The notes below the pieces were generated by a model. That model did no database searches. It worked only from the letters and a program-made list of their open reading frames with translations, and was not told the origin of the DNA. From Bombyx mori (lineage: Eukaryota; Arthropoda; Insecta; Lepidoptera; Bombycidae): a DNA stretch of 64,000 nucleotides. A program made the position numbers and the translations under genes. Location of the stretch: assembly GCF_030269925.1 (NCBI RefSeq), contig NC_085130.1, positions 9,948,501 to 10,012,500 of the forward strand, read 5' to 3'. The first letter of the stretch is position 1; each line of letters opens with the position of its first letter. This document shows, in pieces, positions 10,470-21,246 of this stretch.

Positions 10470-10770
10470 CAACATACTAGAACGCGTATAAAATCTCTTA
10501 TCGCAAGTTGATAAATAAATTTCCTTTATGAAACTAAAAAATAATTTTCTATCGACACAATCCCATCTCTATTCCGTCTAGTCGCTAGCCGTATAATTAG
10601 AGTCGCGTCTGATCGGATTGTTTGTTTTGTCGATGTAAGCTTATATAATTACGCTTGTATTTTAGTTGAGGTTGGGCAGAGATGATGAGTTAACGCGTTT
10701 CCAGAGATCATTACACTCTTGGACAACAATAATTTCTTCACTACAGCTTAAAGCCGCAATAAGATTTTTT
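10470..10770. other. Unassigned intergenic sequence
   Basis: AT-rich; nothing recognised. Confidence 0.4.
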
Positions 10771-10773
10771 CCT

Positions 10774-10942
10774 TACCTATTAACCTATAAGCTATTTCAG
10801 CTTCTTGCAGACGGGTAGGTGAGCTCACGGGCTCAACCTGAGAAACTTGCTAACACTACCAAGAGCAGTTCTTCATAGAATCCACCACCGGACTGGAATC
10901 ACGACCCACTGAGAAAATCCGGCGACAAACTCAATGCATTAA
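10774..10942 (-). mobile_element. BMC1-type LINE 3' UTR (antisense, diverged)
   Basis: Carries 'GCTATTTCAGCTTCTTGC' and 'GACCCACTGAGAAAATCCGG', the diverged antisense tail. Confidence 0.65.
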
Positions 10943-11082
10943 GAGTTTTGTGTAGTAGATATAACTTTGCATATTAATTTCGTGTTCATATTATTATCAC
11001 GTCGGTGTATCCAATAAAGACCTTCCATGTAGGGTTTATTTAATTAAACGCGCTTATCTGTATACTATTATTTTTATTTATT

Positions 11083-11308
11083 GCTTATTGTTTACGACGA
11101 GCCCACGGCCGGTCTGATGTTAAGTGGTTACCGGAGCCCACAGACATCTACAACGTAAATGCCGCCACCCACCTTGAGATATGAGTTCTAAGCTCTCAGT
11201 TTCTCAACAGTACAACGACTGCCCCATCCTTAAAACCGAAAAGCATTACTACTTCACGGCAGAAATAAGCAGGGTGGTGGTACCTACCCGTGCGAACTCA
11301 CAAGACTT
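11083..11308 (-). mobile_element. Bm1 SINE (antisense), head missing
   Basis: First of two Bm1 copies in direct tandem; reads from 'TTGCTTATTGTTTACGACGA' to 'CGTGCGAACTCACAAGAC'. Confidence 0.88.
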
Positions 11309-11697
11309 TTTTTTATTGCTTAGATAGGTGGACGAGCTCACAGCCCACCTGGTGTTAAATGGTTACTGGAGCCCATAGACATCTATAACGTAAATGCTAC
11401 TATCCACCTGGAGACATGAGTTCTAAGGTCTCACTTTTTAACCTTCAAACCGAAACGCATTACTGCTTCACGGCTGAAATAGCCAGGATGGTGGTACCTA
11501 CCCGTGCGGACTTACAAGACGTCCTACCACCAGTAATTACGCAATTGCTATTCCTTCACTGTGGAAGTCAATCGTGAACGTTTGCTAAGTACGTGGTTCA
11601 TTAGAAAAATTGGTACCCGCCTGCGGGATTCGAACATCGTTGCATCGCTACGCACGAATGCACCGGACGTCTTATCCTTTAGGCCACGACGACTTCT
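11309..11697 (-). mobile_element. Bm1 SINE (antisense), near full length
   Basis: Second of the tandem pair. Poly-T start to tRNA-like head ending 'AGGCCACGACGACTTC'. It appears to have inserted at the head-proximal end of the first copy. Confidence 0.92.
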
Positions 11698-11699
11698 TC

Positions 11700-12027
11700 T
11701 ATTAATGTTATTAATGTCTCGTTCAGTTTAAGAGCCATTAATGTATCTCTCTATTTCTTCTCTCTTTTTCAACTTCTTGCAAATAGATTAAAGTCTTTCT
11801 GCCTAGATGTTTTCTTCTTCTTAGTCGGACGATCTTGCCAGACTGGTCGTGATTGCGCTAACGATGTATACGCAGATGTTTTCGTTAAGTTGCCATGTTT
11901 TTGAGGATTGCCTTCCTGGCGATGCGCTTCCAGATCTAGATGTGGCAATGGCCCTTTTAGTCGACAGAACTTTGTCTGTGTCACCCAGACCCAATACGAC
12001 CATCAGCAGTGCGTTACCAGATATCAG
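11700..12027. other. Unassigned intergenic sequence
   Basis: Overlapping frames at 11769-12121 on both strands are mutual shadows; no domain recognised. Confidence 0.4.
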
Positions 12028-12199
12028 TGTGTTTAATGCGAGTTTTTTAACGTTCTCGATCGCGTCAAAGTTAATTCAAATTTGTATAGAGTTGGAACAT
12101 TTTCCCTTCGCTTGCCGCTAGTAGCGCTGTACCAATTTCATACAAATTTGATTTAACTTTAACGCGATCGAGAAGTTAAAAACTCGCAATAAGCACACA
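12028..12199. repeat. Foldback repeat, copy 2
   Basis: Left arm 12028-12098, right arm about 12130-12199, loop about 30 bases. Arms share 'AACGTTCTCGATCGCG' and 'CGCGATCGAGAAGTT'. Each arm runs about 70 bases, so the predicted stem is long although imperfect. Confidence 0.8.
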
Positions 12200-12498
12200 T
12201 ATGTTCAATATACTCTGTAATGTTCTTCAAAGCGAATTTATATAGGCATGAACACTTTAAGCTCGCATTAACTAAACAAGCGACTTGACTATGAGACTAT
12301 TTTGGTGGTCTTAAAAGCGGACAATGCCGTGAGCCGCGTATAGTTTGGGAGAGAGCTCGGTCATTACTGTAATAGGATTATCGTTTCAAGGTTTTGGGAT
12401 ACTAAGTAAATACACTTACGTACGCATAAGTACAATATTATTTTCGGTACATTAACCAGAATATTGAGTACTTGACTATATTATGTTATAAGTTTTTT

Positions 12499-12720
12499 TG
12501 CCTATCTTATTAGTGGTAGCCTAAGGGGCTATATAAGCTACTCTGGTGAGTGCAGTGGTGAGTGACTTTGGAAGGTGAGCTTACGGGTTCAATCTGAGAG
12601 AATTTGCTATAACACTGGCCCTAGCAAGAGCAGTGCTTCGCTGAATCTACCATGAGTCTACTACTACATCTACTAATCGCGATCCACTGAAAACATCCGG
12701 CGAGAAACTTCATGCTTTGT
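12499..12720 (-). mobile_element. BMC1-type LINE 3' UTR (antisense)
   Basis: Decayed tail with 'AACACTGGCCCTAGCAAGAG'. It includes a small local duplication of 'GTGAGTG' and a CTACTA expansion. Confidence 0.6.
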
Positions 12721-12911
12721 GTTAATTACAATTGTAATAGGTATTTCCACGTCCTTACGGATCCATCAGATTGAGCTCCGTGAGTTCACCCATCAATGTG
12801 AAGCCTGAACAGCAGTCAGGCTACTAAAAGAAGGGAAAGCCAAAATGTTTTTTTTTAATTACAACAGCAATAAAAATAAAATAAAAACAACAGTTGGCAG
12901 ATGAGCTTACG

Positions 12912-12985
12912 ACCCTTTTTTTGGGCAGAAGGCCGAACCTCATATGAGGTGTCTCTGCCTAGAGAGAGTGCGGGGTGAGCATACA
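12912..12985 (-). mobile_element. Fragment of the GC-rich repeat of 1765-2285
   Basis: Shares the poly-T then 'GGCCGAACCTCATATGAGG' start with the larger copy. Confidence 0.5.
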
Positions 12986-13075
12986 GACCTAATGGTGAGC
13001 GAGATCACTGTTGTCAGCAATTTGTTTGACAGGTCTAATAATTTCTAATTCTGACAACGGTACCACAGAGCTTTT

Positions 13076-13250
13076 TTTTCCTACCTAAGCAAATGGTCTT
13101 GAGATATCGTTTCAGCGTAACCTTAACTAGTTGGTGAGCTCACGGGGCTCAAACCTGACGACGTTGCTAACACGAACCCTAGCAAGAGCCGTGCTTCGCA
13201 AAATTTACCACCGGATCGGAAACGCGACCCACTGACAAGATCCGGCGCCA
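13076..13250 (-). mobile_element. BMC1-type LINE 3' UTR (antisense)
   Basis: From 'CCTACCTAAGCAAATGGTCT' to 'CACTGACAAGATCCGGCG', antisense tail truncated at the coding side. Confidence 0.7.
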
Positions 13251-13428
13251 CAGAGCTACGTCAGTGGTTTCGTTGATAATGTTTTTAATTCGAGAGACAA
13301 GTTCTTATCACAAACTGTCTCCTGTAAAGACAGCACAGGAGACAATTCCAACTGGAAGACGAGTGTGTTTGCTCGAATCTATTTCGCATCGTTGAAGTCA
13401 TTCCTTAGCTTGATTTAATCTTCTATAG

Positions 13429-13766
13429 GTACTAATATTATAAAGCTGAAGAACTTGTTTGTTTGAACGCACTAATTTCAGGAGCTACAGGGCCGATTTG
13501 AAAAATTCTTACAGTGTTAGATAGCCCATTTATTGACGAAGGCTATAGGCTATATAACATCACGCAAAGACCAATACAAGCGGAGCACCAATAAAGAATG
13601 TTTCAAACTCAGGTTTTTTTTCATTTTGAGAGCTTCCGCTGCGTGCGCTGCAGAAACGGTTAAAGTTTCGCTAAAATAATGTATGACAGAATTGTTCCCC
13701 TTTAAAAGATCTAAAAAAAAGTCCGGGACAACTTATGTCTATATGTTAAGGTTGGCTCACTATAAC
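13429..13766 (+). mobile_element. Helitron family E, 3' truncated
   Basis: Matches 52833-53160 through 'ACTAATATTATAAAGCTGAA' and 'GCTTCCGCTGCGTGCGCTGC' to 'GGTTGGCTCACTATAACG', where a Bm1 copy begins. Confidence 0.7.
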
Positions 13767-13908
13767 GTAGTAGTAGGACCTCTTGTGAGTCCGCACGGGT
13801 AGGTACCACCGCCCTGACTGTTTCTGCCGTCAAGCAGTAATGCGTTTTGGTTTGACGGGTAACTAGCCGTTGTAACTATACTGAGACCTTAGAACTTATA
13901 TCTCTGAT
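13767..13908 (+). mobile_element. Bm1 SINE, internal part
   Basis: Sense copy from 'GTAGTAGGACCTCTTGTGAG' to 'AACTTATATCTC'; truncated at both ends. Confidence 0.85.
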
Positions 13909-13965
13909 AACACCAAATAATCTCTCAACACTGGTCCCCAGCAATTGTTCACGGCTTAACCTAAC

Positions 13966-14127
13966 CTAATCTATCTTAAGAAGGAGGGAGCCTGGAGATC
14001 AGTAATACAGGTCTTTGAACCTAGTACAAACTTCAGGTCGGCTTACAAAATAAATTATAAGGTTAATTTCCATTTGTATTTGTACTATACCTTTAAGAGA
14101 GAAAAAAATAAATTATTATTATTATTA
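13966..14127 (+). mobile_element. LINE-like 3' end with (ATT)n tail
   Basis: Block from 'AATCTATCTTAAGAAGGAGG' to a TTATTATT tail. The same tail occurs at 54116-54562, where a tRNA-derived SINE has split it, so the uninterrupted form is seen here. Confidence 0.65.
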
Positions 14128-14541
14128 TCTATATATTAATACGTGAAGCAAAAACTTTGTATCCCTTTTTACGAAAATTGCGCGGACGGAGGAGTATGAA
14201 ATTTTCTACACTTATAGAGAATATAGAGAAGAAGTACACAATGCAAATATTTTTTTTTAAATAATGCATAAAAGATAAATTAAATCAATAAAGAAAACAC
14301 TCCACACACTACATATCATGTATTTGACGCACACACGCATGCATACTATTTATTGTCAAACTTTTGTTCTTGACGTCTGTAGTCAAATTGAGAATAGATT
14401 AAATATTGTTTGTCTTTATTTTTTTTTTTTTGTAGTGTAGCCTTGGCGAAATTTGTGATTATAGAAGTATAAAATACAATCATAATAGTGTACAAATTCC
14501 AATTAATTATAGTCGAATTTCGACTACTGCGGGACCTCTAG
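14128..14541 (+). mobile_element. Helitron family A (non-autonomous), reference copy
   Basis: Clear TC start, palindrome 'AGTCGAATTTCGACT' about ten bases before the CTAG end, and insertion between A and T inside the ATT tail of the preceding element. About 414 bp, non-coding. Confidence 0.85.
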
Positions 14542-14800
14542 TTATTATTAATTTCACGGCCAGAAACTTGTAAAAACGATAAAATATATACGCGTTATCA
14601 ATAAATATGTTATCCGTGTTTGATTAACGAACGTAATATTGATATTCCCACGTTTAACAATACATTTTTTTTTGAGGGAAGGGTTAATATTTGAGAAGGA
14701 ATGGTAGGAAAACTTACAAATCAATTCGCGGTTCGATTACCGGTGGCTATATTCGAATTTTTTTTCTGCTCAGTCGTACACTCCTGGCGGAGTGGTCGTC

Positions 14801-15048
14801 TTTTTTTTATTGCTTAGATGGGTGGACGAGCTCACAGCCCACCTGGTGTTAAGTGGTTACTAGAGCCCATAGACATCTACAACGTAAATGCGCTACCCAC
14901 CTTGAGGTATGAGGTCTAAGGTTTCAGTATAGTTACAACGGCTGCCCCGCCCTTCAAACCGAAACGCATTACTGCTTCACGGCAGAAATAGGCAGGGTGG
15001 TGTACGTACCCACGCGGACTCACAAGAGGTCCTACCACCAGTAATAAT
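14801..15048 (-). mobile_element. Bm1 SINE (antisense), head missing
   Basis: Poly-T start, ends 'GAGGTCCTACCACCAGT'. Confidence 0.92.
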
Positions 15049-15204
15049 GTAAAATGGAAATGTTTATCTTAAATAGTCCTAGAAAAAAGCCCGTAACAGC
15101 ATATTTTGTTTAAATTTCATTATTGTCATTATCGCCAAAACATAAGAAGAGGAAAGTTTAGATGTATTGCTTTGTTAAGTTCTTTTATTATTGTGTTTGT
15201 TACT

Positions 15205-15290
15205 GTCAGTACCAGATTTGTATAAAAGATCATTCAATAAGATCAATAATAAATGACAGTTCTCGAAGCGAAGCGAAGGCGGGTCGCTAG
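15205..15290 (+). mobile_element. Helitron family B, 3' end
   Basis: Ends in 'GAAGGCGGGTCGCTAG'. The next element (15294) starts four bases later, so two Helitrons lie head to tail. Confidence 0.6.
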
Positions 15291-15293
15291 TAA

Positions 15294-15708
15294 TCTATAT
15301 ATTAATACGTGAAGCAAAAACTTTGTACCTCTTTTTACGAAAATTGCGCGGATGGAGGAGTGTGAAATTTTCCACACTTATAGAGAATATAGAGAAGGAG
15401 TGCATAATGCTAATTTTTTTTTTTTAAATAATTCATAATAATACATTAAACCAATAGAGAAAACATTACACATACAACCATGTATTTAATACGCACACAG
15501 ATACCTACTATTTTGTTTATTGTTAAAGTCTATGGTCAAGTTGAGAATATATCAATATTGTTTTTCTTTATTTGTCTATAGTACAATAGCCTTAGCGAAA
15601 TCTGTGATTATAGAAGTAAAGTCTTTGACAATAGAACCATAATAATGTTCAAACTTATAATTTAAAATAAAAAATATAGTCGAGTTTCGACTACTGGGCC
15701 ACCACTAG
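15294..15708 (+). mobile_element. Helitron family A (non-autonomous)
   Basis: TC start at 15294, hairpin 'AGTCGAGTTTCGACT', CTAG end. About 415 bp. Confidence 0.82.
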
Positions 15709-15709
15709 T

Positions 15710-16045
15710 ATAATATAATAACTTCAAGCCAAGTCAACTAAGCTCTCTCTCGCTCGGTTCTTATTTTCGCTCTATCGGTCTGGAAGAGATCTTTTTAGCC
15801 GAAAAGACTGCCCTTTGTGCTTTTTAAAACAATTTTATTAGCTCGTTCAGTATCTATGTATCTATACAACTAAAACTTCGAGCGTAATTGTCGAAGATTT
15901 CAGGACATTTTTCTAACGTGTCAATGAGCGATGATCAAACTATAATTAGATATATTAGATACGCCTAATAACCTGCTAAAAATCTCGAACAAATGATAAT
16001 GATTTTTTAATCGTTCATTAGATTGGCTAATAAAAGCAGCGAGAT
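15710..16045. other. Intergenic sequence with a duplicated segment
   Basis: 'AAATGATAATGATTTTTTAA' with its flank occurs at about 15950-16040 and again at 16490-16572. The two copies flank the Bm1 at 16050-16482, so a segment of about 80 bp is duplicated around the SINE. Confidence 0.6.
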
Positions 16046-16049
16046 TTAT

Positions 16050-16482
16050 TTTCATTGCTCAGTCGGGTGGACGAGCTCACAGCCGACCTGGTGTTAAGCG
16101 GTTAGCCGGAGCCCATAGACATCTACAACGTAAGTGCCGCCACCCACCTTGAGATATAAGTTCTAAGGTCTCAAGTATAGTTACAACGGCTACCCCGCCC
16201 TTCAAACCGAAACGCATTACTGCTTCACGGCAGAAATAGGCAGGGTGGTGGTACCTACCCGCGCGGACTCACAAGAGATCCTACCACCAGTAATTACGCA
16301 AATTATAATTTTGCGGATTTGATTTTTATCACACGATGTTATTCCTTCACCGTGGAAGTCAATCGTGAAAATTTGTTAAGTACGTATTACATTAGAAAAA
16401 TTGGTACCAGCCTGCGGGATTCGAACACCGATGCATCGCTACATAGGCACCGGACGTCTTATCCCTTAGGCCACGACGACTT
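16050..16482 (-). mobile_element. Bm1 SINE (antisense), near full length
   Basis: From 'TTGCTCAGTCGGGTGGACGA' to the tRNA-like head 'AGGCCACGACGACTT'. It lies between two copies of an 80-bp local repeat, much longer than a normal SINE target duplication. Confidence 0.92.
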
Positions 16483-16571
16483 AGGTATGCCTACTAACCG
16501 GCTAAAAACCTCGAACAAATGATAATGATTTTTTAATCGTTCATTAGATTGGCTAATAAAAGCAGGGAGAT

Positions 16572-16626
16572 TTTTTTTACTGCTCAGTCAGGTGGACGAG
16601 CTCTCGGCCCACCTGATGTTAAGTAA
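16572..16626 (-). mobile_element. Bm1 SINE, antisense 3' end fragment
   Basis: Only about 50 bases, cut off by an RTE-type LINE tail at 16627. With the duplicated flank this suggests the locus was copied and then hit again. Confidence 0.75.
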
Positions 16627-16778
16627 AGGGGGAAGAGGTCGACCGAAGAAGACATGGGTGGAGTGTGTGAATGACGATATCAGAGAGAGAGGAGTGAGTG
16701 TTGAGCTGACGGATGATAGAAAAGAAAAATTTGCTGTGCCGACCCCAGTTAGTGGGATAAGGTGAAAAAAAAGAAGAT
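16627..16778 (+). pseudogene. RTE-type LINE ORF, C-terminal remnant
   Basis: Plus-strand frame gives 'GRGRPKKTWVECVNDD' then an ending related to the copies at 37519-37875 and 52580-52777. This basic tail is typical of RTE-clade endonuclease/reverse transcriptase polyproteins. Only the last ~45 codons remain. Confidence 0.7.
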
Positions 16779-16779
16779 T

Positions 16780-17750
16780 ATCGTGTTCCAGGAAAGTAAT
16801 CGAAATAGCGTGCAAACTGCGTTCCCTATTGTTAATAAAGGTATGTTTGGTAATGTTATAACCGCCAGTAGTTATATGACTACAAAAGCGAGTTATATAC
16901 CGGATTATGCGGGCTACACGCGCCCTTCACTACGAATGCTTACAAAATTACAGAATCCATTGTCTTTTGAACGCTTAAAACATAACATACATCAAGAGTT
17001 CACGTAGAAAATGGTTTAAATAAACAAAAATAGACAATGTTAAATACGTTTTTAAGTGAAAACACACAGGTGTGAAGAATAGTATATTATTGTCGACCTG
17101 GTCGTAGTAATACAATACGTAACTTACCTTCAGGATGAACTATTTGAAATGATACACTGCGAATATTTATTATGCACAGTACACAAATAACACACGACCG
17201 AAGCGAATGTTTTGTACGAACAATTTTAATGATCAACAATCACGATCGAAACGACGTGCTCTCAATGCAACGGAATAACGCGTACTGATGTGACCTGACC
17301 GAAGAATTCTGTTTTGCCCCGCGCTATTTGGGCAAGTGTTGTGAGACTAGAATTTTCAAATTCCCCAAACAGTCTCCCTATTTTCAATGGACGTCAAACT
17401 CGGAAATGAAAACTGCGAGGCAACTGGTATTGTTAATATGTATTCACATTAACATTGTTGGTATTAAAACGACAAGCTGGTCATTGCGGGCTGGCGATTC
17501 CACTTATTTCAAAGGTATTTAAGTCCTTGGGGCTGGTAGTATATTAGCCCTATCTGCATTCTTGGCAGAAGTCGGGACATTTCACCGCCGCCTGGTGCTT
17601 GATGTTAACTTTTTACGCTTGGGAAGGTCAAGTCCATGCAATCTTTAGCCTTTCTCCTCTGGTATTGGAACCGACAACGACGCGATGGAGTCAATTGTTA
17701 ACATATTCACAATTATATTTAGGCAGCTATTCACCAAGAATGTGGTTTTA
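16780..17750. other. Intergenic sequence
   Basis: Apart from a possible minus-strand exon (17126-17265) nothing is recognised. The 81-codon frame 16762-17007 begins inside the LINE tail and is not called. Confidence 0.4.
17126..17265 (-). other. Possible first (5' UTR) exon of a minus-strand gene
   Basis: Read on the minus strand, the sequence ends in a good 5' splice site 'CCTGAAG|GTAAGTTACG' (donor at about 17125). It is free of repeats, has the mixed composition of an insect leader, and has no long open frame. The partner exons would lie below 17000, where I see no coding sequence, so this is weak. Confidence 0.2.
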
Positions 17751-17751
17751 T

Positions 17752-18668
17752 TCTCGCTATTCCGGCTAAGCCTGGACGGGTAGGTGAGCTCATAGGCTAA
17801 ACCTGAGAGATCGTACACGATATTACCACATAATCTAATAAATCTATTACTGGTCATGACGTGGTCGAAGAGATGGAAAGTCATACAATCGGGCTTCGAT
17901 ATCGTGTTTCAAAGGGAGGGATGTGTTGATTTCTGTAAGTCCAAATCAAAACTGACGCTTTTGAACCAATCTTCTTCTTCACTATGAAAAGGCGGTGCAG
18001 CATGTGCTATTCCTATAACTTATTCAGGCTTATCATACGCCAACTCTGCATCACACCCTTAACTCACCCTCGTTCACACAGCCTATCCAAGACCTTTTAG
18101 GATGTAGCCTTCTCGCATTACCGTCTCTTTTCACATCCAAGGTCTTTTTGGTCACATAATCATCCTTACTTCGCTTATGCAATTTCACGCCCGTACCATG
18201 AAAACCTTCCATTATTAATTTTCTCGGTCACAAGTGCTACTATTAGACTTATCCGTATAAACTAATTTCTAAGGTTATGACCACATCTAAGACTTAAAAT
18301 AACAAAGGAAATACTTGAATAGTAATTTGAGGTAGTTCCTATAATTAAATCTGTGACAAAAAACCTGATTGATGAATAAAACTGTTTTGTAATCAAATTC
18401 TAATTATCATGTCATTAACAATTGCCACTAGTCATTAGTCAACGAGCAATCGGCGCTTGAATTGAATGAATATACTGTAATTGAGGAAAAACAGTCTTGT
18501 AAGATTCAGGGTTGATATTGCCGGAAGCATAAAGCTACTCCCAAAGCTCTGTTAGTATGTAACCTACTATTCTCGTTTCGTTATCGAATGCAGCTCAAAT
18601 TACGGTTGGTTGTCACTATTATCCAGGGACATCGACAAAACCAGGAGCATAGCTAAAGCAATCCTGTA
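17752..18668. other. Unassigned intergenic sequence
   Basis: A short antisense BMC1-tail-like piece (about 17760-17812, 'GGGTAGGTGAGCTCATAGGC') is followed by about 850 bp in which nothing was recognised. Confidence 0.4.
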
Positions 18669-18670
18669 CA

Positions 18671-18920
18671 CTCTTTTTTTTTTTTAAATATAAATAAATA
18701 TTTACTAACAGTCACGCCACGTTAACTGGTCCCGTGCTAAGTTCGTAAAGAACTTGTGTTACAGGTACCAGATAACGGAAATAAATGTAAGATTTTTATT
18801 ATATTATTATATTAATCCATTTATATTTATCATACAAATATCTTCCCTTGGCGGGATTCGAACCCGCGACCCCCTTGTGTAGTGACCATGTAACTTACCA
18901 CTACACCAGACGGCCGTTAA
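18671..18920 (-). mobile_element. tRNA-derived SINE (not Bm1), antisense
   Basis: Poly-T start, body with 'CACGCCACGTTAACTGGTCC', and a tRNA-like head (18845-18918) with B box 'GGTTCGAATCCCGCC' on the minus strand. The same unit lies at 54281-54523, so this is a SINE rather than a tRNA gene. Confidence 0.75.
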
Positions 18921-19750
18921 ACCGTCGGCCTCTTGGCAGAGTGGTCGTATCCATGATCTGATCAGTGGCGAGTTTCATAATCCAGCACTACTCCTCCTGC
19001 CCACTGCGCATCTGGTGCTCATGTGCAGGCCGATCCGTAGCAACCCTGATCTGAACAGTCCATTGCGTGCCGTTACAGGCCTGATTTGGTCAATCTACCT
19101 AACTGACCTACCATGGCCATACGCTGCGAAGTTCCAAAGCCACATTTAAATGGCCTCTGTATTTTTCGCACAAGACATAGGCACAAAAATACCATATCTG
19201 ATCCGGTCATAAAATCAACGACAAAGCTGGCCCGATCTTTGACTATTTATCATTTTATCTTTCAAATATCGAAATTCCAATGAATCCTGGGATTTTTTAT
19301 AACCTACAACACCGGACAATACCTGTATTCACACACACCCGGCCGAAGCTTTCACAGGGCGTCATTTTACACGTAAGGGAATACGCACACAGGGACACGG
19401 CAAGCCGGCTAATAAACTAGTTATATCGATCTTCACGACAGCTTGTTGTAGGGCAGACAGGAAATATATACCTTCTTCTCAAAAGCTTTATTGAGTAGTC
19501 GTCAGAATTTGACGATTACTTCCAATACCCGTCTAGTGGAAGAGGTCTTGAAAGATCCGTCTGTGTCAAGGTGGGCGGCGATAATCACGACTTAACATCA
19601 GAGAGGCCGTAAGTTCATCTATACGTTTAGCGCAATTGAAAAAAGTTGGAATTGTTAAACTTAAATTATGAAAAAACGAAATTACAACTACTAGGGCTTA
19701 ATCTAGCTTTTTCTATTGTCAACCCATCAATTTTATTGAAATATATTACG
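18921..19750. other. Unassigned intergenic sequence
   Basis: No repeat or gene identified. A patch at 19540-19620 faintly resembles a decayed Bm1 3' part. Confidence 0.4.
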
Positions 19751-19790
19751 TATTCACTGGTGGTAGGAAGTCTTGTACCGCACGGGTAGG

Positions 19791-20202
19791 TTTTTATTTT
19801 ATTTTTATTGCCCTTGTAGGCAGACGAGCATACGGCCCACCTGATGGTGAGTGGTTACCGTCGCCCATGGACTTCAGCAATGCCAGGAGCAGAGCCAAGC
19901 CGCTGCCTACCGCTTAATACTCTCCACAAGCCTCGTTTCAAGAAGGACATGTCATAGCGCTCGGGAAACACCGTGGAGGGGAGCTCATTCCATAGCCGGA
20001 TGGTACGTGGCAAAAAAGATCTCTGGAAACGCACTTTGGATGACCGCAGCGGCTCCAGGTAGTATGGATGAACTCTACTCCGGTGGCGGGCGGTGCGATG
20101 GTAAAAACGAGATGACGGTATCATCTCGAACAATTCCTCAGAGCACTCCCCATGGAACATACGGTACAAAATACAGAGGAAACCGAAGTCCCTCCGCAGA
20201 CC
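19791..20202 (-). pseudogene. LINE ORF2 C-terminal remnant, LWNELP type
   Basis: Minus strand encodes a block with 'RFQRSFLPRTIRLWNELPS', the conserved C-terminal signature of many Jockey/CR1-like reverse transcriptase ORFs, followed by a short 3' end and poly-A. Relatives occur at 22612, 37313, 41808 and 61798. Confidence 0.7.
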
Positions 20203-20247
20203 ACCACCCCGCCTATTTCTGCCGTGAAGCAGTAATGCGTTTCGGTT

Positions 20248-20322
20248 GTCTGTGGGTTAATTTACTCGTTGAGTCCTTCGTCGCAAGCGACGGGTTCGAA
20301 GAGAACAATGACCGGCGGTTTG
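20248..20322 (-). mobile_element. BMC1 ORF2 end fragment inside Bm1
   Basis: Reverse complement of the BMC1-like coding end at about 43660-43735 ('TCGTCGCAAGCGACGGGTTC'). The bases CGGT are present on both sides of the insertion. Confidence 0.6.
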
Positions 20323-20484
20323 AAGGGTGGGGCAGCCGTTGTACTGTTAAGACTGAGGCCTTATAACTCATGTCTCAAGGTGGATGGCGGCATTTAAGTT
20401 GGAGATGTATATGGGCTCCAGTAACAACTTAACACCAGGTGAGCCGTGAGCTCGTCCTATCGTGACCTATCTAGGCTATATAAA

Positions 20485-20620
20485 AAACAAAAAACTTCAA
20501 GTCGCGAAATACAAAAAAAATAATACATATAGTTCAAAATAAATAAGTTCTAAAGATAATTCATACAATATAGTTCTAAAGAAAGTTTACAGATTGCTAT
20601 AGGTACAATAGAGGCCTCAA
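20485..20620. other. AT-rich spacer
   Basis: Low-complexity AT sequence between the Bm1 complex and the BMC1 copy. Confidence 0.4.
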
Positions 20621-20639
20621 TGCTCGGTCTCATGTTGGG

Positions 20640-21075
20640 TGATAGAGCACGTTGCATCGCCAACCGCGTGCGTTTACACCCACTTCGATAAAGCGGCACG
20701 ACATGAGAATCCTCTCATCGTGGCTGCCAGAAACTACATAGGCGATGCGGACCAAATGGTAAACAGTCGACGTCGCCCTAAACACGTTATTACGGATCCT
20801 CCCGATCCATTAACGGTGCTTTCATGTACCCCAAGCACCGGTCATCGTTCGTTCGACGAGTAAATTAACCCATAGACACAGCCCACTGAGTTTCTCGCCG
20901 GATCTTCTCAGTGGGTCGCGTTTCCGATCCGGTGGTAGGTAGCACGGCTCTTGCTAGGGTTCTGTTAGCAACATTGTCAGGTTTGAGCCACGTGAGCTCA
21001 CCTACTAGTTATGGTTAAGCTGATATGGTCTGATATGGTCTCTAGACAATCAGCTTAGGTAGGGAAAAAAAGCGT
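20640..21075 (+). mobile_element. BMC1-type LINE, 5'-truncated copy
   Basis: The frame from about 20676 encodes the C-terminal 'HFDKAARHENPLIVAA' part shared with 43517-43564, ends at the stop near 20863, and is followed by the full 3' tail to the A-rich end at 21075. It is a dead 5'-truncated insertion. Confidence 0.8.
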
Positions 21076-21079
21076 TTAC

Positions 21080-21235
21080 ACTTGACTGATTCGCTGATGC
21101 AGTAATAAGCGCCACTGATTATTGCGCCAAGGGTCGTGGGTTCGATTCTCGTATCGAGCAAACATTCGTGTGATAAACAGATTTGTTTGCTCTTTGTCTG
21201 GGCGTTTATTATCTATGTAATTATTGTATGTACGT
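21080..21235 (+). repeat. tRNA-like fragment
   Basis: 'GGGTCGTGGGTTCGATTCTC' is a good B-box and T-arm match, but the acceptor pairing and anticodon arm are absent. Probably a SINE head fragment. Confidence 0.45.
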
Positions 21236-21246
21236 ATAATCGTTAA

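Larger units (their letters stand above)
19755..20478 (+). mobile_element. Bm1 SINE split by two LINE fragments
   Basis: Sense Bm1 pieces 19755-19790, 20203-20247 and 20323-20478 are collinear. Between the first two lies an antisense LINE tail (19791-20202); between the second and third lies about 75 bases of antisense BMC1 coding end. This records at least three events in one SINE. Confidence 0.8.

Noticed and set aside
18845..18918. tRNA gene on the minus strand (good B box and acceptor-like pairing)
   Set aside because: The same head with the same body and poly-T edge occurs at 54281-54523, so it is the head of a dispersed SINE.
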